From contig DAOUSN010000029.1 in NCBI GenBank assembly GCA_030627205.1, positions 1-33,905 on the forward strand: a stretch of 33,905 bases of DNA, given 5' to 3'. The first letter of the stretch is position 1, and every line of letters starts with the position of its first letter. This DNA is from Methylococcaceae bacterium. Lineage in GTDB: Bacteria; Pseudomonadota; Gammaproteobacteria; Methylococcales; Methylomonadaceae. The notes beneath the pieces are model-generated. The model was not told where the DNA came from. It saw only the letters and a list, made by a program, of their open reading frames with translations, and made no database searches. The translations under genes were made by a program, and so were the position numbers. Below are positions 33,233 to 33,905 of this stretch, in pieces.

Positions 33233-33829
33233 GTGTCCTACAAAAAATTCACCTTAGAAAAACTTAAAACTCAGTTTGAAATTGAAATTCAAAAACAAGC
33301 CTTATTTACAAATACCGAAAGCATAAAACAAAGCCCATGGTTAATTGAAACCCTAAATCTAGCAAAACTAATCCCACTGAATAGTGAAAAAGTAAAATCT
33401 GAATTAATTATCATGCCTATTTTAGTAGAAATTTTAAAAAAAAATCAGCATAAAATTTCACTTTATTCAGGTATTTTATTAAATGCAGATAATCAACAAG
33501 GGTTAAATGGTGAATGTGATTTTATTTTTAGTAACCAACCCCAATCCTATTTTTTAGAAAGCCCTATATTTTCATTAGTTGAAGCAAAGAATGACAATAT
33601 TGACCATGGATTGGCACAATGTATCGCTCAAATGCTAGGCGCTGTTATTTTTAATAAAAAGCATGAGGTCGTTGTCCCTTGCATCTATGGCTGTATTACT
33701 AATAGCGATGCTTGGCAATTTCTTAAATTGGAAAATAATCGAATTATTATAGATGATAAACGCCATTATTTAGATAACATCAGTGGCTTATTAGGAATTT
33801 TTCAACATATTATTAACACTTATTCTTAA
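33233..33829 (+). CDS. PD-(D/E)XK nuclease-like protein B
   Basis: 198 residues from GTG 33233 (GGAG ribosome site at about 33220-33223), 6 bases after the TOPRIM gene. Paralog of protein A: E57 in KVKSELII, D96 in GECDFIF, E117-A-K119, Q129 in LAQCIAQM, and the shared CIYGCITN-W-FLKLE stretch. All four catalytic positions of the fold are conserved in both copies, so neither looks inactive. The N-terminal 45 residues differ from A. Function unknown; duplicated use around an ATPase/TOPRIM pair suggests that it belongs with them. Confidence 0.73.
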   Translation: MSYKKFTLEKLKTQFEIEIQKQALFTNTESIKQSPWLIETLNLAKLIPLNSEKVKSELIIMPILVEILKKNQHKISLYSGILLNADNQQGLNGECDFIFSNQPQSYFLESPIFSLVEAKNDNIDHGLAQCIAQMLGAVIFNKKHEVVVPCIYGCITNSDAWQFLKLENNRIIIDDKRHYLDNISGLLGIFQHIINTYS

Positions 33830-33844
33830 AATAAAGACATAAAA

Positions 33845-33905
33845 ATGCGAGCATTTACAACATTAACTTCAATCGTAATGCCATTGGACAGAGCAAATAT
33901 TGACA
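33845..33905 (+). CDS. leuD: 3-isopropylmalate dehydratase small subunit LeuD (5' end only)
   Basis: ATG 33845 opens a frame running off the window edge: MRAFTTLTSIVMPLDRANID, 20 codons. This matches the LeuD N-terminus (MxAFxxxxGxxxPLDRANVDTD). LeuD and LeuC isomerise isopropylmalate in leucine synthesis. leuC, which normally precedes leuD directly, is absent; the nuclease-like gene B lies just upstream. Confidence 0.85.
   Translation, partial: MRAFTTLTSIVMPLDRANID

Noticed and set aside
1-33905. CRISPR array
   Set aside because: No regularly spaced direct repeats of 20-40 bases were found; inverted and dispersed repeats only.

Overview
The window is AT-rich (roughly one third G+C by eye), has bacterial gene structure with short spacers, and looks like a chromosomal piece of a gammaproteobacterium. 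Pointers are the birA-coaX-SPOR order, the TldD/PmbA pair, argA of the bifunctional-fold bacterial type, a type VI secretion effector cassette, and a thiosulfate-oxidation protein (SoxA). A sulfur-oxidising or methanotrophic lineage (Thiotrichales/Beggiatoaceae or Methylococcales type) fits, but I cannot fix the genus from sequence alone.

Layout: (1) 1-1778, tail of a type VI secretion effector cassette: 3' end of a DUF4123 adaptor, a small cassette protein, a membrane-anchored toxin candidate and a probable immunity protein. (2) 1779-2189, dispersed-repeat debris with a perfect 27-bp inverted repeat of REP/RAYT character. (3) 2190-10313, housekeeping: homoserine kinase-like enzyme, cAMP phosphodiesterase CpdA and N-acetylglutamate synthase ArgA (minus), AIM24 protein, TldD and PmbA (peptide maturation), and a lone ModC-like ABC ATPase. 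(4) tRNA-Leu(UAA) on the minus strand. (5) 10605-15035 minus: LpxD, a membrane-fused spermidine-synthase-like protein, an internally deleted Rpn-type protein, and a YpjD/CcsA-type membrane protein. (6) 15138-18170 minus: hoxH-hoxW-hypA-hypB, the large subunit and maturation genes of a [NiFe] hydrogenase, without the small subunit. (7) 18499-22816 plus: truncated hemoglobin, then a tightly packed reductase-phosphopantetheinyl transferase-SoxA-MoeA string. (8) A hydrogenase-type cytochrome b (minus), then a gene-free stretch holding what looks like an orphan IS605-type right end / omega-RNA relic. (9) 24173-26127 birA-coaX-short SPOR-like remnant. (10) 26313-29765 a DUF4214 adhesin-like protein and a repeat protein with a duplicated RHY motif. 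(11) 29856-33905 cysD, a four-gene accessory islet, and the start of leuD.

The most interesting locus is the islet between cysD and leuD (30780-33829): two paralogous PD-(D/E)XK-like proteins bracket an OLD/AAA15-type ATPase and a separate TOPRIM (DUF3226-like) protein. The ATPase plus TOPRIM pair resembles split-OLD defence modules such as PARIS, but the flanking nuclease-like pair is not part of any arrangement I recognise. The TOPRIM gene appears broken by a +1 frameshift near its 5' end. A general oddity is the number of genes whose usual partners are missing beside them: hoxH without hoxY, soxA without soxX, cysD without cysN, modC without modAB, leuD without leuC, lpxD outside its usual cluster.
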